DNA of 64,000 nt from Chitinophaga rhizophila (GCF_019492185.1 NZ_JAICCF010000001.1:1860001-1924000), one strand, 5' to 3'; positions 1-9,840 are shown, counted from the first letter of the stretch. Notes: a model not told the origin generated them from the sequence alone. Program-made: numbers and translations.

Positions 1-3000
1 GTAGAGAATAACTCTGTCAGCTTAGTACCTTCATGGCGCTTTTCCAGATCGCTGTCTCCATCCCTTACAATGATGACGCCATTGTCATTCAGCTGGCCGA
101 TACAGGCCGACAATACCTTTTCCTGTTCATGCGGTTGCAGATAATGCAGTACATCGCTGATGACGTAGGCATCATACTGCCCGAAGGTGTAATTGGTAAT
201 ATCGGCATGGGCAAAGCTCACCTTTTCATTACGCAGGTAACAGTGTTGCGCAGTGGTTATTTTCTCTTCGTCATAGTCCAACCCTTTCACTTCTCTGTCT
301 GCAGAGAGCCAATGCAGCATGTAGCTCATGAAGCCATAGCCACACCCGATATCGAGTATACGGCCCTTCTTGGGTAATAACTGGTCGAACAGGGCATAAT
401 TACCTTCCAGTTTTGTTTTGATACGCATGTACCACTCCAATACCGGACCTTTATAGATATAGCTGTAAATGAGTTGCTGACGGAAATAGGCAGGCGTTTC
501 GGTCTCACTGCGGAGCTTTTCATAAGCAGCCTTAAAATAGCGGCTGACCTGTTTAGTACGTGCGGCGTATCCTTCACCCCAGCTGTCATCTCCGGCTTTG
601 ATCCTGGGCAGGTATTGTACGGTAATAGTACCGTCTTTCAGCAGGAAATCATTTTTACTCATGGTATAGGCGGTGCCATGCAGCATGATAGGCAATATGT
701 CCAGGCCCAGCTGCTCAGCAATGTAAAATGCGCCTTTATGAAAGCGTTTGACGCTGGCATCAACAGAGCGGGTACCTTCTGGGTATACAACGATAGAGTA
801 CCCTTCCGCTACCTTCCTGCGTAGCTTTTCAATACTACCTTCTGCACCTTCAGCTACCGGGTAGTAATCGGCCATCCTCACAACAGCGCCGAATACAGGT
901 GAGTTCCATACCCAATCGCTGGTCAGCAATATTACCTTGGGATGCAGCATAGTAGAAACCAGTATATCCAGGAAAGACTGATGATTACTGATAATGACCG
1001 CAGGAGTGTCCAGCTTTTCTCCCAGCGGATTAATGATCTTCTTTTTCACATTACCCATGATGTAAATCACAGATCTGGTGTAAGCAGATAATATACGGTG
1101 GTAGAGATATTTAGCTTGTTCTTTCTTCTTAAATGGATTGTACTTCACCAGTATCCAGCCAATTACGGTTAATACCAGGCAGCCTATGGTGAAATAAGTA
1201 AATGCGAAAACTGACTTTAACCAGCCGTGCATGGTCCAGGGAGCCCTGCCTTTTTTTACACGATTAGTAATCAGCCAGTTAAAGAGTAATGGTATCAGTA
1301 CCTGGGAGGTCAATACCACACAACTGATACCTATGATAGAGATCAGAGCTACCGACTGCAGTGAGGGATGTTTGGCAAAGATCATAACGCCTATACCCAG
1401 GATGGTCGTTAATGCAGACAGGAAGATTGAGGACCGGAAAGAGGACAGATTTTCCTTTTTCCCGTATTTATATTCCTGCATCAGTCCATCCATGGTGAAG
1501 ATGCTATAGTCATCTCCGAGGCCGAAAATGAAGGTGCTGAGAATGATATTAACAATATTGAATTTAATGCCGAATAAGCCCATTATACCCAGAATCCAGA
1601 CCCAGCTGATTAACATTGGTATAAAGGTGATCAATGCCAGCTCTATACGTCCGTATGAAATAAGCAGCGCTGCAAATACCAGGAGCGACGTCATCCAGGC
1701 TATACTGTTAAATTCATCACGGATTACTACAGCCAGACGGTTAGCTACATATTGCTTATCGAAGATGGTAGTATGTTCCTGATGGCCAAGCGCCTCATAT
1801 ACACTATTCTTTTGTGCGGGATCTATTTTGAGGAGCGTAACCAGGGATACACTGCCTGGTTTCTCTGTAATAAAATCACCCAGGTTGCCTGTTCGTAATG
1901 CTTGCAGCTCTTCATCAGGTATAACAGTAAAGTCCTGCTGTAACCAGTTGGCAAAAGAGTCGAATGCAGCCGTTTTATAGCCTACTGCAGGGCCATGCTG
2001 CTGCAGGTAACTGATCAATAGCTGCTTCTTTTCAGGCGTCCAGTATTCATTCCAGCGTTGTATTCTATGTTGCTGTTCCTGGCGAGAGAAAAGCAGGGTG
2101 TTAACGCTGGTATACTTTTTCACAATGCCTGCTGCCTGTAGCTGCTGTACCAGCGGCTGTAGCTTTTCACTATTACGTAAGGCCTCTTCCAGGTTGGCAC
2201 CGTCGGTTACGAGGTAGACAGATTGTGCAGTATAGGCATTGATCTTATTGAACTTTGCTTCCGCAGCTTTCAGCTCGGGGCGCATGAAGTTCATCCGCAT
2301 CATATCACTTTCAAATTCTACCTTACTGGAAGTAAAGAAGAAAAATACGGTGAGCGCCAGGATACCCATTACGAGTACCTTATTCTTTTCAGGGCGGTAG
2401 GCAGCCAGCTTATCCAGCCAGGTATCGGCATGCGCATCTTTCTGTACAGACTCACGGCCAAATACAATCCAGTGCGGCAGAAATATCAGAGAGAAAAAGG
2501 CAGCACCGATAAGGCTGTAGGCAGCGAAGAGTCCTACATCCTGCAACATAGGCGAATGTACAAACTGCAGGCAGAGAAAACCGCCTACAGTAGTAAAGCT
2601 ACCTATAGTCATAGGTTCAGCCAGATCCCGGATTACCTCCCGGATATCGGGCGAGTGACGGTGGTGGTTAAAGATATGCAGCGAATAGTTCACTGCTATA
2701 CCCAATACAGCTGCGCCTACGCCCAATGCGATACCCGAAATACTATGTTGTGTAAGCGCTATAATTGCGAGCGAAAACAGGCCACCGAATACTACAGGCA
2801 GCATGATTACAACGGGGGCGCGCTTTCTGCGGAAAAACAGTGCGATGAGCACCACTATAAGGGTAATAGTGATCCCTAGCGTCAGGAACGAATCCTGCTT
2901 GATCTGGGTAGCGTTGCCGGCAGAAACAGCAGCAGCGCCAAAGAAAAAGGCATCAGTAGTAGTAGCGTATTGCTGTAGAGCATCAATTTCATGCTGCAGA

Positions 3001-3701
3001 CCGTCGAGCAGTACCATGTTTTTACTGGTAGCGCCAGGGGGATTGGCAGGCGTGATAAACAACAGCAAATGCCGCTGATCTTTACTCATTACAAACCCGT
3101 CATACAACTCGAATTGGTCATCATACTGCAGATGCTGCAGCTTCTTGATACCCAGCCACGACATGCCAACAGGATCAGCAGCAATAACCTTTTTCACGAC
3201 AAGTCCTGCAGGAGATATCAATGTATTGTAATTGCTCTGCAGCGTCTGTTGTAACCTGTCCGGTATGATCAATGAATCGATCTTCCGGTAGTCGTTTTCT
3301 TCCAGGAATACCGGCAGGTGTTGTTGTATTACCTGCATGAGATCAAGGACAGTATTGTCTTCTACCCTGGACTGAAAGGATTTGATATGATCGGCATACT
3401 TAACAGTGACTGTATCCGTAAAGGCCTGGGCGAAAGCAGTCAGGCTATCAGGCTGTGGAGCCTGGGTAGTATCTTTCTGAGATACAATCACTACGAGCTT
3501 ATCTGCAAAGCGGGAGTCATTGAAGACCTGCTGGAGTTTGTCCAGCGTTTTATCTTTAGGAAGAATACGGGTAATATCTTCTTCCAGCTCAATACGGGAG
3601 GCAAAATAGCCAGCCATGGCAAAGCAGACGATGGTACATATCCAAAGCCAGTCTTTACGGCGGTTGAAGAAATCATATATGCTTACGAATAACTTACCCA
3701 T
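1..3701 (-). CDS. Trifunctional MMPL transporter / lysophospholipid acyltransferase / SAM methyltransferase (partial, 3' end outside window)
   Basis: The frame is open from the ATG at 3701 to the window edge (over 1,230 residues), so the C terminus is missing. Residues about 1-830 form an RND/MMPL-type exporter: a first membrane segment near residue 20, a long periplasmic loop, then clusters of hydrophobic segments with a second periplasmic loop. Residues about 870-1090 are a PlsC-type acyltransferase with the NHxxxxD box (N906, D912) and the PEGTRS box (P974). From about 1090 a class I methyltransferase follows, with the glycine-rich LDIGCG motif near 1115-1121. This three-domain fusion is known from flexirubin clusters. 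It probably moves and acylates the polyene product or a carrier lipid at the inner membrane. It is the last visible gene of the leftward pigment cluster, 15 bp after the glycosyltransferase. Confidence 0.88.
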   Translation of the reverse strand, partial: MGKLFVSIYDFFNRRKDWLWICTIVCFAMAGYFASRIELEEDITRILPKDKTLDKLQQVFNDSRFADKLVVIVSQKDTTQAPQPDSLTAFAQAFTDTVTVKYADHIKSFQSRVEDNTVLDLMQVIQQHLPVFLEENDYRKIDSLIIPDRLQQTLQSNYNTLISPAGLVVKKVIAADPVGMSWLGIKKLQHLQYDDQFELYDGFVMSKDQRHLLLFITPANPPGATSKNMVLLDGLQHEIDALQQYATTTDAFFFGAAAVSAGNATQIKQDSFLTLGITITLIVVLIALFFRRKRAPVVIMLPVVFGGLFSLAIIALTQHSISGIALGVGAAVLGIAVNYSLHIFNHHRHSPDIREVIRDLAEPMTIGSFTTVGGFLCLQFVHSPMLQDVGLFAAYSLIGAAFFSLIFLPHWIVFGRESVQKDAHADTWLDKLAAYRPEKNKVLVMGILALTVFFFFTSSKVEFESDMMRMNFMRPELKAAEAKFNKINAYTAQSVYLVTDGANLEEALRNSEKLQPLVQQLQAAGIVKKYTSVNTLLFSRQEQQHRIQRWNEYWTPEKKQLLISYLQQHGPAVGYKTAAFDSFANWLQQDFTVIPDEELQALRTGNLGDFITEKPGSVSLVTLLKIDPAQKNSVYEALGHQEHTTIFDKQYVANRLAVVIRDEFNSIAWMTSLLVFAALLISYGRIELALITFIPMLISWVWILGIMGLFGIKFNIVNIILSTFIFGLGDDYSIFTMDGLMQEYKYGKKENLSSFRSSIFLSALTTILGIGVMIFAKHPSLQSVALISIIGISCVVLTSQVLIPLLFNWLITNRVKKGRAPWTMHGWLKSVFAFTYFTIGCLVLTVIGWILVKYNPFKKKEQAKYLYHRILSAYTRSVIYIMGNVKKKIINPLGEKLDTPAVIISNHQSFLDILVSTMLHPKVILLTSDWVWNSPVFGAVVRMADYYPVAEGAEGSIEKLRRKVAEGYSIVVYPEGTRSVDASVKRFHKGAFYIAEQLGLDILPIMLHGTAYTMSKNDFLLKDGTITVQYLPRIKAGDDSWGEGYAARTKQVSRYFKAAYEKLRSETETPAYFRQQLIYSYIYKGPVLEWYMRIKTKLEGNYALFDQLLPKKGRILDIGCGYGFMSYMLHWLSADREVKGLDYDEEKITTAQHCYLRNEKVSFAHADITNYTFGQYDAYVISDVLHYLQPHEQEKVLSACIGQLNDNGVIIVRDGDSDLEKRHEGTKLTELFS

Positions 3702-3716
3702 ATCTTTTGATAGCAA

Positions 3717-4925
3717 CTACTGTTGTACCTGGCGTTGCCTGGCCGGATCATTCCGGAAGATAGCCAGCAGCACATATACAAACAGTGTGACGAGTACTCC
3801 GGCAGCGACCGCCAGTGTACAAGCGCCAGTTAAATATTGAAATAGATTCTGTTTAATAATATCGAGGGAGAGGCTGGTACTAAATGGCAGCAGCAGACTC
3901 CCATCTTTTACCCATATCCTGCCGGTAGCAAAACTGGCGAAGATGACGAAAGGGATCATAGGCGGCAGGCTTACATGACAGAACATAAACACCAGCGCCT
4001 TATTCATTCTGAATAGCACAGCCAGCGCCATTGCCGTAACCATCTGAAAGCCCCATATCGGGATAATACCCATGAATACGCCAAACCCAATAGACAGGGC
4101 CTTGGTAAAGTTAGATTCTTCTTTATTCAGCACGTGATCGTACCACATACTACGCCAGCTTTCAGCTTTCAGCAGGTACCGGAAGAAATCCCTGGGTTTG
4201 ATATATAGGAAGGCGATGGTTACAAGTACCGTATTGAGTACACTGATACGTGAAAAGTCCCTGAAAGGACGGAAATGTGAAACTCTTTCTTCTGCGGGGG
4301 GATAGTATACCTTAATAGGTGCCCAGTCAATCTTAATGCCTTTCCAGGAGCTTCTGACCAGCACTTCTATTTCAAATTCATACTTAGTACACCAGAAACG
4401 CATCTTACGCATGGCATACAACGGGTACAGGCGGTAGCCGGATTGGGTATCCGGCGCTTTCAGACCTGTTTCCACATAGAACCAGAAGTTAGAGAATTTA
4501 TTGGCGAAAGTATTCTTACCAGGCATATTCTCCTGTTGGAGATTACGGGCACCGATAACAATAGTCTCCCTTTCTGTTTTCAGTTTTTCCAGGAACACCG
4601 GCAGATCAGACGCGAAATGCTGTCCGTCGGCATCCATGGTAATCACATACTCATAGCCCTGTTCAACAGCGTATCTGAAACCACGGCGTAGTGCAATTCC
4701 TTTACCTCTGTTAGGTAAGTATTCAACACGTTGTATCTGCGGGAAGGTATCCAGGATGGCCGCAGTTTCATCTGTGCTGCCATCATTAACAACAATAATA
4801 TGGTTAGTATAAGAAAGAATATCTCTTATAACTGATTCCAGCGTTTTAGCATTGTTGTAAGTGGGTACCAGGACTGCTGCTTTCTGTGCAGTGAACTGAT
4901 CGTTATATGTAGTAAAATCGGTCAT
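3717..4925 (-). CDS. Glycosyltransferase family 2 protein with C-terminal DUF2062 domain
   Basis: Residues about 15-240 are a GT-A fold family 2 glycosyltransferase: the N-terminal nucleotide-binding stretch PTYNN lies near residue 21, NDGSTD near 48 and the metal-binding DADGQH near 98. Residues about 270-380 are a hydrophobic DUF2062 domain with several membrane segments, so the enzyme should be anchored at the inner membrane. GT2 proteins of this kind are regular members of aryl-polyene and flexirubin clusters. The sugar donor and acceptor cannot be read from sequence; transfer onto a lipid or polyene carrier is inference. The start overlaps the stop of the preceding dehydratase, indicating translational coupling. 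Confidence 0.87.
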   Translation of the reverse strand: MTDFTTYNDQFTAQKAAVLVPTYNNAKTLESVIRDILSYTNHIIVVNDGSTDETAAILDTFPQIQRVEYLPNRGKGIALRRGFRYAVEQGYEYVITMDADGQHFASDLPVFLEKLKTERETIVIGARNLQQENMPGKNTFANKFSNFWFYVETGLKAPDTQSGYRLYPLYAMRKMRFWCTKYEFEIEVLVRSSWKGIKIDWAPIKVYYPPAEERVSHFRPFRDFSRISVLNTVLVTIAFLYIKPRDFFRYLLKAESWRSMWYDHVLNKEESNFTKALSIGFGVFMGIIPIWGFQMVTAMALAVLFRMNKALVFMFCHVSLPPMIPFVIFASFATGRIWVKDGSLLLPFSTSLSLDIIKQNLFQYLTGACTLAVAAGVLVTLFVYVLLAIFRNDPARQRQVQQ

Positions 4926-5290
4926 TATGCACTAACAAATGTGCCCTGGAATTTCATAAAGGTGATAGCTTCATGTTTTAGAGAAGCAGTCACTTTTATC
5001 TCTCCGTCCTGCAGTTTATACTGAACACCGATCTCTACACGCGGATGAGCGTTAGGATCGATCATATTGAGGAACTTCTGGCTGGCAGCCTTTTTCAACA
5101 CTACCTTTTTATCCAGCAATTTTTCCAATAGCTCCTGAATTGTCTGCATCATGCAAACACCAGGTACTACAGGACGGCCAGGGAAGTGTCCTTCAAATAC
5201 GGGATGCGATGCATTCCATAAAACCTGGTATGTGCCAGTTTCTCCTGCAGTCTGCTCCTGCTCTACTGTATATAATTTTCCTGCTAACAT
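4925..5290 (-). CDS. FabZ-like 3-hydroxyacyl-ACP dehydratase, hot-dog fold
   Basis: A 121-residue hot-dog protein with the FabA/FabZ signature HPVFEGHFPGRPVVPG near residues 30-45; the histidine of EGHFPG is the expected catalytic base. It would dehydrate 3-hydroxyacyl-ACP intermediates so that each extension cycle leaves a double bond, as needed for a polyene. It is slightly shorter than housekeeping FabZ (about 140-150 residues). It overlaps both neighbours by a base, so it belongs to one polycistronic unit. A second, more divergent dehydratase-like protein lies at 15150-15569. Confidence 0.87.
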   Translation of the reverse strand: MLAGKLYTVEQEQTAGETGTYQVLWNASHPVFEGHFPGRPVVPGVCMMQTIQELLEKLLDKKVVLKKAASQKFLNMIDPNAHPRVEIGVQYKLQDGEIKVTASLKHEAITFMKFQGTFVSA

Positions 5291-5916
5291 TATTTCTGTA
5301 CGCGTTGTAGTGAAATATTAAATTTAAAGCCCTGGTGACGGATATTGATGGTATCCGGTACGCCAGCAGTATAGTCCTGCATCCAGACCTTTACAACCGG
5401 CTTTCTGCTGGAGGATTTTTCAATCCTTACAAGCTCCTGGCAGGTTGTATCTGTGATGTAGTAATTATTACCTTTTTCTGTTGGTACCACAGTGTAATGA
5501 TAGTCCTTGTCCCGTTTTATCTGCGCCTTACTCAGATCCGGCTGCAGGAGTACAAGTTCAAAGTCGCTGCGCAGTGTTTTAACGACTGCTTTCTTATCCA
5601 TCTTAGGCAGCATGTAATGTTTGAAAAAACCGCCGTCTTTAGTAAACTCAAAATCAAAGAACTTAAAGCCCATCTCATTGGCAAACACTACCCGTAAGCT
5701 GCTATCAGGCATTTGCTTGAAGAACAGCAATCCGCTAAGATGATGCTTCAGTACATCAACCTGTGTGCTATAGAGCGTATTCTTAAACTGCGGGCGGAAC
5801 TTTGTGATACAATGTACGTCTCCATTAGTCTGCTGCAGATTTTTATATGCAGAAGAACAACCAGACAATAGTCCAACCAATAGTATACTATTTAACAGCA
5901 AAAATCGCATCTGCAA
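5290..5916 (-). CDS. Putative lipoprotein of the flexirubin cluster (LolB/DUF3261-like role suspected)
   Basis: A 208-residue protein whose N terminus is a lipoprotein signal peptide ending in the lipobox LLSGC (Cys near residue 20). Translation could start at 5916 or at the second methionine at 5910; both keep the signal. The rest is a beta-rich soluble domain that I do not recognise firmly. Aryl-polyene clusters commonly pair a LolA-like protein with a DUF3261-type lipoprotein, and this gene overlaps a LolA-like gene, so a LolB-like receptor that accepts the lipid-linked pigment at the outer membrane is a reasonable inference. Confidence 0.75.
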   Translation of the reverse strand: MQMRFLLLNSILLVGLLSGCSSAYKNLQQTNGDVHCITKFRPQFKNTLYSTQVDVLKHHLSGLLFFKQMPDSSLRVVFANEMGFKFFDFEFTKDGGFFKHYMLPKMDKKAVVKTLRSDFELVLLQPDLSKAQIKRDKDYHYTVVPTEKGNNYYITDTTCQELVRIEKSSSRKPVVKVWMQDYTAGVPDTINIRHQGFKFNISLQRVQK

Positions 5917-6520
5917 TGTTTACATTCAGTTGTTTGTGCAGGAAGCTGATACTGGTATCGTCGCCACCAGCTTCATACATTTCAATTTTACTAACGGAAA
6001 AGTCTTTCTTATCTACCAGCAGATGAATTGATTTAAAATATTGCGCCAACGACTTATTAACTGGCGTCATCTCCAGCAAATAAGCCTGTGCATTTTCAAG
6101 CACCTTTGTATTAAAATCTGCGTTATTCACAATATTTCCCTGCACACAGTCTACGGTGATTTTATTGATCTGATCGAACAATTTGTTTCCTTTGGTGGAT
6201 ACACGGTTCTCTTTTTGCCCGTCTTTCACTTTGATATCCTTTCCATTCATTATCAGCAGGTAATATGATGGTTGTGCATATTCCATACGTACCTTGTTGT
6301 CCTTTTTGAACCAGAACTTCCCTTTTGATACAATCTTATCAGCCAGCATGCTCAGATTCTTTTCCTGCACAAAATCACACTGAATAGACTGGGTGGCCTG
6401 AGATGCTTTTGCGAACTGTTGTTTGAAGGCACTCACATCAGCTACAGGCTTAAAACCTGATTGGGCCATCAGAGGAAAGGCGCTGATCATACAAACCAAT
6501 AGCAGAATCCATCTACGCAT
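5888..6520 (-). CDS. LolA-like periplasmic lipoprotein/lipid carrier
   Basis: A 210-residue protein with a Sec signal peptide (cleavage expected after residues near 19, at MAQ). The mature part has the LolA pattern: an early FVQEK segment, then KGKFWFKKDNKVRMEY and a run of beta strands making the open barrel that shields acyl chains. Housekeeping LolA carries lipoproteins through the periplasm. The copy inside a pigment cluster most likely carries polyene lipid, since aryl-polyene clusters usually contain such a gene. It overlaps the downstream lipoprotein gene by 29 bp and the upstream deacetylase by 8 bp. Confidence 0.86.
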   Translation of the reverse strand: MRRWILLLVCMISAFPLMAQSGFKPVADVSAFKQQFAKASQATQSIQCDFVQEKNLSMLADKIVSKGKFWFKKDNKVRMEYAQPSYYLLIMNGKDIKVKDGQKENRVSTKGNKLFDQINKITVDCVQGNIVNNADFNTKVLENAQAYLLEMTPVNKSLAQYFKSIHLLVDKKDFSVSKIEMYEAGGDDTSISFLHKQLNVNIADAIFAVK

Positions 6521-7289
6521 AAGCAGGTATATTTAATAATTTATCAATTCGTTCAATGCAGTAACCCTCCTTCCTGAGATAAGAGATCAGTTCGGGTAGT
6601 ATCTGCGCGGTTATTGCCATAGAGTCGTGTAGTAGTAACACCGCTCCAGGGCGTATACCTTTCTTTATTCTTTCAAGCAGTTCCGTCTTATCTTTCGCCA
6701 CCGTATCCAGCGAACGGATATTCCAGCCAACCGGCGTGTAATTTCCCATTCTAATGGCTTTAGCCAGATTAGGGTTAGTCACCCCGTAAGGCGGTCGAAA
6801 GAGCAGTGGACGTTTACCCGTTGTATGTTTTACAGCATTATCCATCTGTTGCAACTCCGCCAGCATTTTTTGTGGTCCGAACATATCAAACCAGAAATGG
6901 TGGGAGAAGCTATGATTACCTATGATGTGTCCTTCTGCATCTATGCGACGCAATATTGCTTCTCTGCCACCGATGCGGCTACCGATACAAAAGAATGCGG
7001 CAGGCGTTTGTTCCCGCTGCAATATGTCCAGTATAGCAGGCGTATGTTGCTCAAGCGGACCATCGTCAAAAGTAATTGCAATCTTTTTCTCTGCTGTATC
7101 TGCCGCACATACCACTGGGATATAAAAATCTGAGCTGATTGTACAGGCTCCCCACACCAATGCTGCAACATAAGGTACTGGCAATATGAGAAAAATCCAC
7201 CAGGGTAATGTCAGCCACAGGTTATGTACCAGCAGCGCTGTTACTACCAGTAAGCAAAGGCCGATATTTGCGGTACGGTGTGTCAGCAT
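6513..7289 (-). CDS. Polysaccharide deacetylase (NodB-homology, carbohydrate esterase 4 type)
   Basis: Two hydrophobic segments (about residues 8-52) anchor the protein. A NodB domain follows: motif 1 TFDDG near residue 73 (catalytic base and metal Asp), motif 2 HSFSHH near 126 (metal histidines), motif 3 RPPYG near 165 and the late LLLHDS near 220. CE4 enzymes remove acetyl groups from N-acetylated sugars. Its place between the LolA-like gene and ketosynthases suggests action on a sugar or head group linked to the pigment, but no substrate can be assigned. It overlaps both neighbouring genes by about 7 bp. Confidence 0.87.
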   Translation of the reverse strand: MLTHRTANIGLCLLVVTALLVHNLWLTLPWWIFLILPVPYVAALVWGACTISSDFYIPVVCAADTAEKKIAITFDDGPLEQHTPAILDILQREQTPAAFFCIGSRIGGREAILRRIDAEGHIIGNHSFSHHFWFDMFGPQKMLAELQQMDNAVKHTTGKRPLLFRPPYGVTNPNLAKAIRMGNYTPVGWNIRSLDTVAKDKTELLERIKKGIRPGAVLLLHDSMAITAQILPELISYLRKEGYCIERIDKLLNIPAYA

Positions 7290-8347
7290 GCCGTTAAGAG
7301 GATCAGCGAATGATGCGTCTGTTTGTAATGATTGTAAATCAATATCTTCCGCACTTCTCCAGGCAAATGACCTTTGAACAGGGCAGCAGCAGGTGCCTGC
7401 TGTGCAGCAATGATTTTAGCCCCCATCCACATACCAAAAGCAGCAGCTGTCGGATATTCTCCGCAGAGGTGCTTAAAACAGGCTACAGGTTTACCTGGTA
7501 ACAGCTGAGTTTCCACATATTCATACCATTCATCACCGCTGGCATCACCATTGCGCCCGGTAATCACCAGGCTTACCTCTTCCTCACTGCACTGATGAGC
7601 TGCGAGAAAAGCAGCAATATCTGCTGAAATTTCGGCTTTCCCTCCCGGTTTATATAAGGTAGTCACACCAGCCAGTTTCACCTTTGTATTCGCTCCTTTT
7701 TCCGTTCCAAGTACAAAACAGGTTGCTCCTTCACCTGCTACAGTACCATGAGTATGACTGTTTAACAGCGTATCAGGAGTAACAGGCTCTTTCTTATATA
7801 GATCAAAACGGGAAAGTATATTAAAGCTATGATTAGTCAACTCATCCATAGCTCCTGCCAGGATAGTGGAAGACTGGCCTTCCCTGAGGATCATGACTGC
7901 ATCCAGCAGGGCGCTTTCAAAAGAGAATCCTTTATGTACAAAGGTATTGTTATAACCATGGCATCCCAGCATCAGCGCTATTTGTCCGGCGACAGTATTG
8001 TGCGTTGACTGTATAAAGGCTGTGGGTGTCAGCATCTCTTCCTGCTGGTTGATCATTTTTGAAAGAAACACACCGGTATCATCCAGGCAACCATAAGCAG
8101 TGCCGGTGATGATAGCGTCAGGTTTCTGCACACCTGCTTCCTGCAGGCCCAGCTGTGCCGCTGCGACTCCCATCTTTATGACGCGACTCATACGGCGTAT
8201 CAGCTTTACATCTATCCATTGCTTGTAGTCAGGCTCACTGGCTTTCAGACGTGGTCCCTCCCAGGGAAGTATGTCCTCCGGGAACGCGCCACCTTTTGAA
8301 GTTTCCTGCGCAGATACACAACCCGTTCCTTGTATATAGATGTTCAT
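7283..8347 (-). CDS. Ketosynthase-like protein lacking catalytic residues (chain-length-factor-like)
   Basis: A thiolase-fold protein of 354 residues, shorter than the roughly 400-residue ketosynthases nearby. At the position where the active ketosynthases have the nucleophile in ACSSG, this protein reads GFSFE, so the cysteine is absent. The second and third catalytic His motifs are also eroded (KHLCGEYPTAAAFG stands for the usual GHTLGA). Such proteins act as chain-length factors that dimerise with an active ketosynthase. The active partner is probably the product of 8351-9565, whose stop codon is 3 bp upstream. It also resembles the beta-ketoacyl synthase N-terminal-like family seen in aryl-polyene clusters. 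Confidence 0.83.
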   Translation of the reverse strand: MNIYIQGTGCVSAQETSKGGAFPEDILPWEGPRLKASEPDYKQWIDVKLIRRMSRVIKMGVAAAQLGLQEAGVQKPDAIITGTAYGCLDDTGVFLSKMINQQEEMLTPTAFIQSTHNTVAGQIALMLGCHGYNNTFVHKGFSFESALLDAVMILREGQSSTILAGAMDELTNHSFNILSRFDLYKKEPVTPDTLLNSHTHGTVAGEGATCFVLGTEKGANTKVKLAGVTTLYKPGGKAEISADIAAFLAAHQCSEEEVSLVITGRNGDASGDEWYEYVETQLLPGKPVACFKHLCGEYPTAAAFGMWMGAKIIAAQQAPAAALFKGHLPGEVRKILIYNHYKQTHHSLILLTAC

Positions 8348-8350
8348 ATA

Positions 8351-9565
8351 TTACAATTGCGCACTTTTTGAAAATATCAGACTTGAACAGTTTCCTCCAA
8401 AACCAAAGGAATTGGACATGACGTGCTGCAGCTGATGACCGGAAGAGAAGGCTGTTACCGGCGCAAATGGTAATTCCTTCATTTGTTTAGTAAAATTGGC
8501 ATTGGGATAGATCACCCCTTCTTTCACTGCCCAGGCAGAAAATACCGCTTCTATCCCGCCACTTGCACCTAGGGTATGGCCAGTAAAAGATTTTGTACTG
8601 CTTACCGGTGGATAATGCGGCTCGAATAATCTTGCAATAGCGCTCCCTTCCGCCGCGTCATTATTCTGCGTACCGGTACCATGCAGATTGATATAGCTCA
8701 CATCCTCTGGTTTGATTCCACTCATATCCATTGCACCTTTCATTGCCAGGAAATTACCTGTACCGTCAGGAGAAGAGGCCGTCTGATGATAAGCGTCGTT
8801 CGCGTTGGCAAAGCCGCTTAGCCTGCACCAAGGGGTTTTTCCTGCCGGCATTTCTGCGGCCAGCGCATCACTTACCAGTACTACATAACCAGCGCCTTCT
8901 CCAAGATTCAGCCCGGTACGGGTGTCATCGAATGGACGGCAGGCAGCCTGGTCCAGTATCATTAAGGTGTTAAAACCATTCAGTGTAAAACGGGTCAATG
9001 CGTCAGTTCCACCAGCAATGACTACATCCACCATATTATTTTTAATCAGCCTTGCTCCATACATTAAGGCATTCGCCCCAGAGGAACAGGCAGTACTGAT
9101 TGTTGATATATGATGACGGATACCCATTGCGTCAGCTACCAGTTCGGTGATAGCACCACATTCATGATGTATTACCTGACTGAGTTGGCCTGCGGAATTA
9201 TCCTGCAGATACTCAGCAAAGAAATCTTCTGTTTTATCCATTCCACCGACCGTATTAGCTGAAATAAAACCAACACGGAACTTGCGTATATCGCCCAGCC
9301 CTGTACTCTGCCATGCTTCTTCTGCAGCCACACGGCTTAATAAAGCTGTGCGGCTAAGTTTAGCAGACATACCGGTCCATCCGGCCAGCATCTCATTGGA
9401 AGCTTTCACTTCTACTACCGGAAATGTATGACGGTGTACAGAGTGCAGATACTGCATATGCGCCATACCCGGCTCCATATGTTTGAACGCAGTCATGCAT
9501 TCAGACAGATTGTTGCCTATACCACAAATGACGCCGCCTCCGGCAATCCATACATCACTATGCAT
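8351..9565 (-). CDS. Beta-ketoacyl-[ACP] synthase (FabF-type, complete active site)
   Basis: A 404-residue condensing enzyme with the nucleophile in STACSSG (Cys160), the first histidine in NLHGTGT and the second in TGHTLGASG. It catalyses decarboxylative condensation of malonyl-ACP with the growing polyene chain. It is placed directly between a carrier protein gene (9569-9826, 3-bp gap) and the cysteine-less ketosynthase (3-bp gap). A KS/chain-length-factor heterodimer working on that carrier protein is therefore the natural model. It is one of three complete ketosynthases in the cluster. Confidence 0.9.
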   Translation of the reverse strand: MHSDVWIAGGGVICGIGNNLSECMTAFKHMEPGMAHMQYLHSVHRHTFPVVEVKASNEMLAGWTGMSAKLSRTALLSRVAAEEAWQSTGLGDIRKFRVGFISANTVGGMDKTEDFFAEYLQDNSAGQLSQVIHHECGAITELVADAMGIRHHISTISTACSSGANALMYGARLIKNNMVDVVIAGGTDALTRFTLNGFNTLMILDQAACRPFDDTRTGLNLGEGAGYVVLVSDALAAEMPAGKTPWCRLSGFANANDAYHQTASSPDGTGNFLAMKGAMDMSGIKPEDVSYINLHGTGTQNNDAAEGSAIARLFEPHYPPVSSTKSFTGHTLGASGGIEAVFSAWAVKEGVIYPNANFTKQMKELPFAPVTAFSSGHQLQHVMSNSFGFGGNCSSLIFSKSAQL

Positions 9566-9568
9566 TAT

Positions 9569-9826
9569 TTATTTATTTTGGTGCGCGGTAATGAATGCTG
9601 CGATCGTACGCACGGAATGAAATATTTCAGGTCCCTGTTCAGGGTTAGCTATCTTAATACCATACTGCTGTTGCAGCAATACAATGATCTCCAGTGCGTC
9701 AATAGAATCCAGCCCTAAACCGTCTTTGAACAGAGGTTGATCGTCTCCGATATCCTCAGGTTTAACTTCCTGCAGGTTCAGCTGTTCCACGATCTGCGCT
9801 TTCAGTGCCGCCATCAAATTTTCCAT
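9569..9826 (-). CDS. Acyl carrier protein
   Basis: An acidic 85-residue four-helix carrier protein. The phosphopantetheine attachment site is Ser41 in LGLDSIDALE. It holds the growing chain as a thioester for the neighbouring ketosynthases, FabG-like reductase and dehydratases. It is the second carrier protein in the cluster (the other is at 16469-16726), so different steps, such as starter loading and extension, may use separate carriers. It lies between the half-size ketosynthase-like gene and an active ketosynthase. Confidence 0.92.
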   Translation of the reverse strand: MENLMAALKAQIVEQLNLQEVKPEDIGDDQPLFKDGLGLDSIDALEIIVLLQQQYGIKIANPEQGPEIFHSVRTIAAFITAHQNK

Positions 9827-9840
9827 GATAAAATATTACG

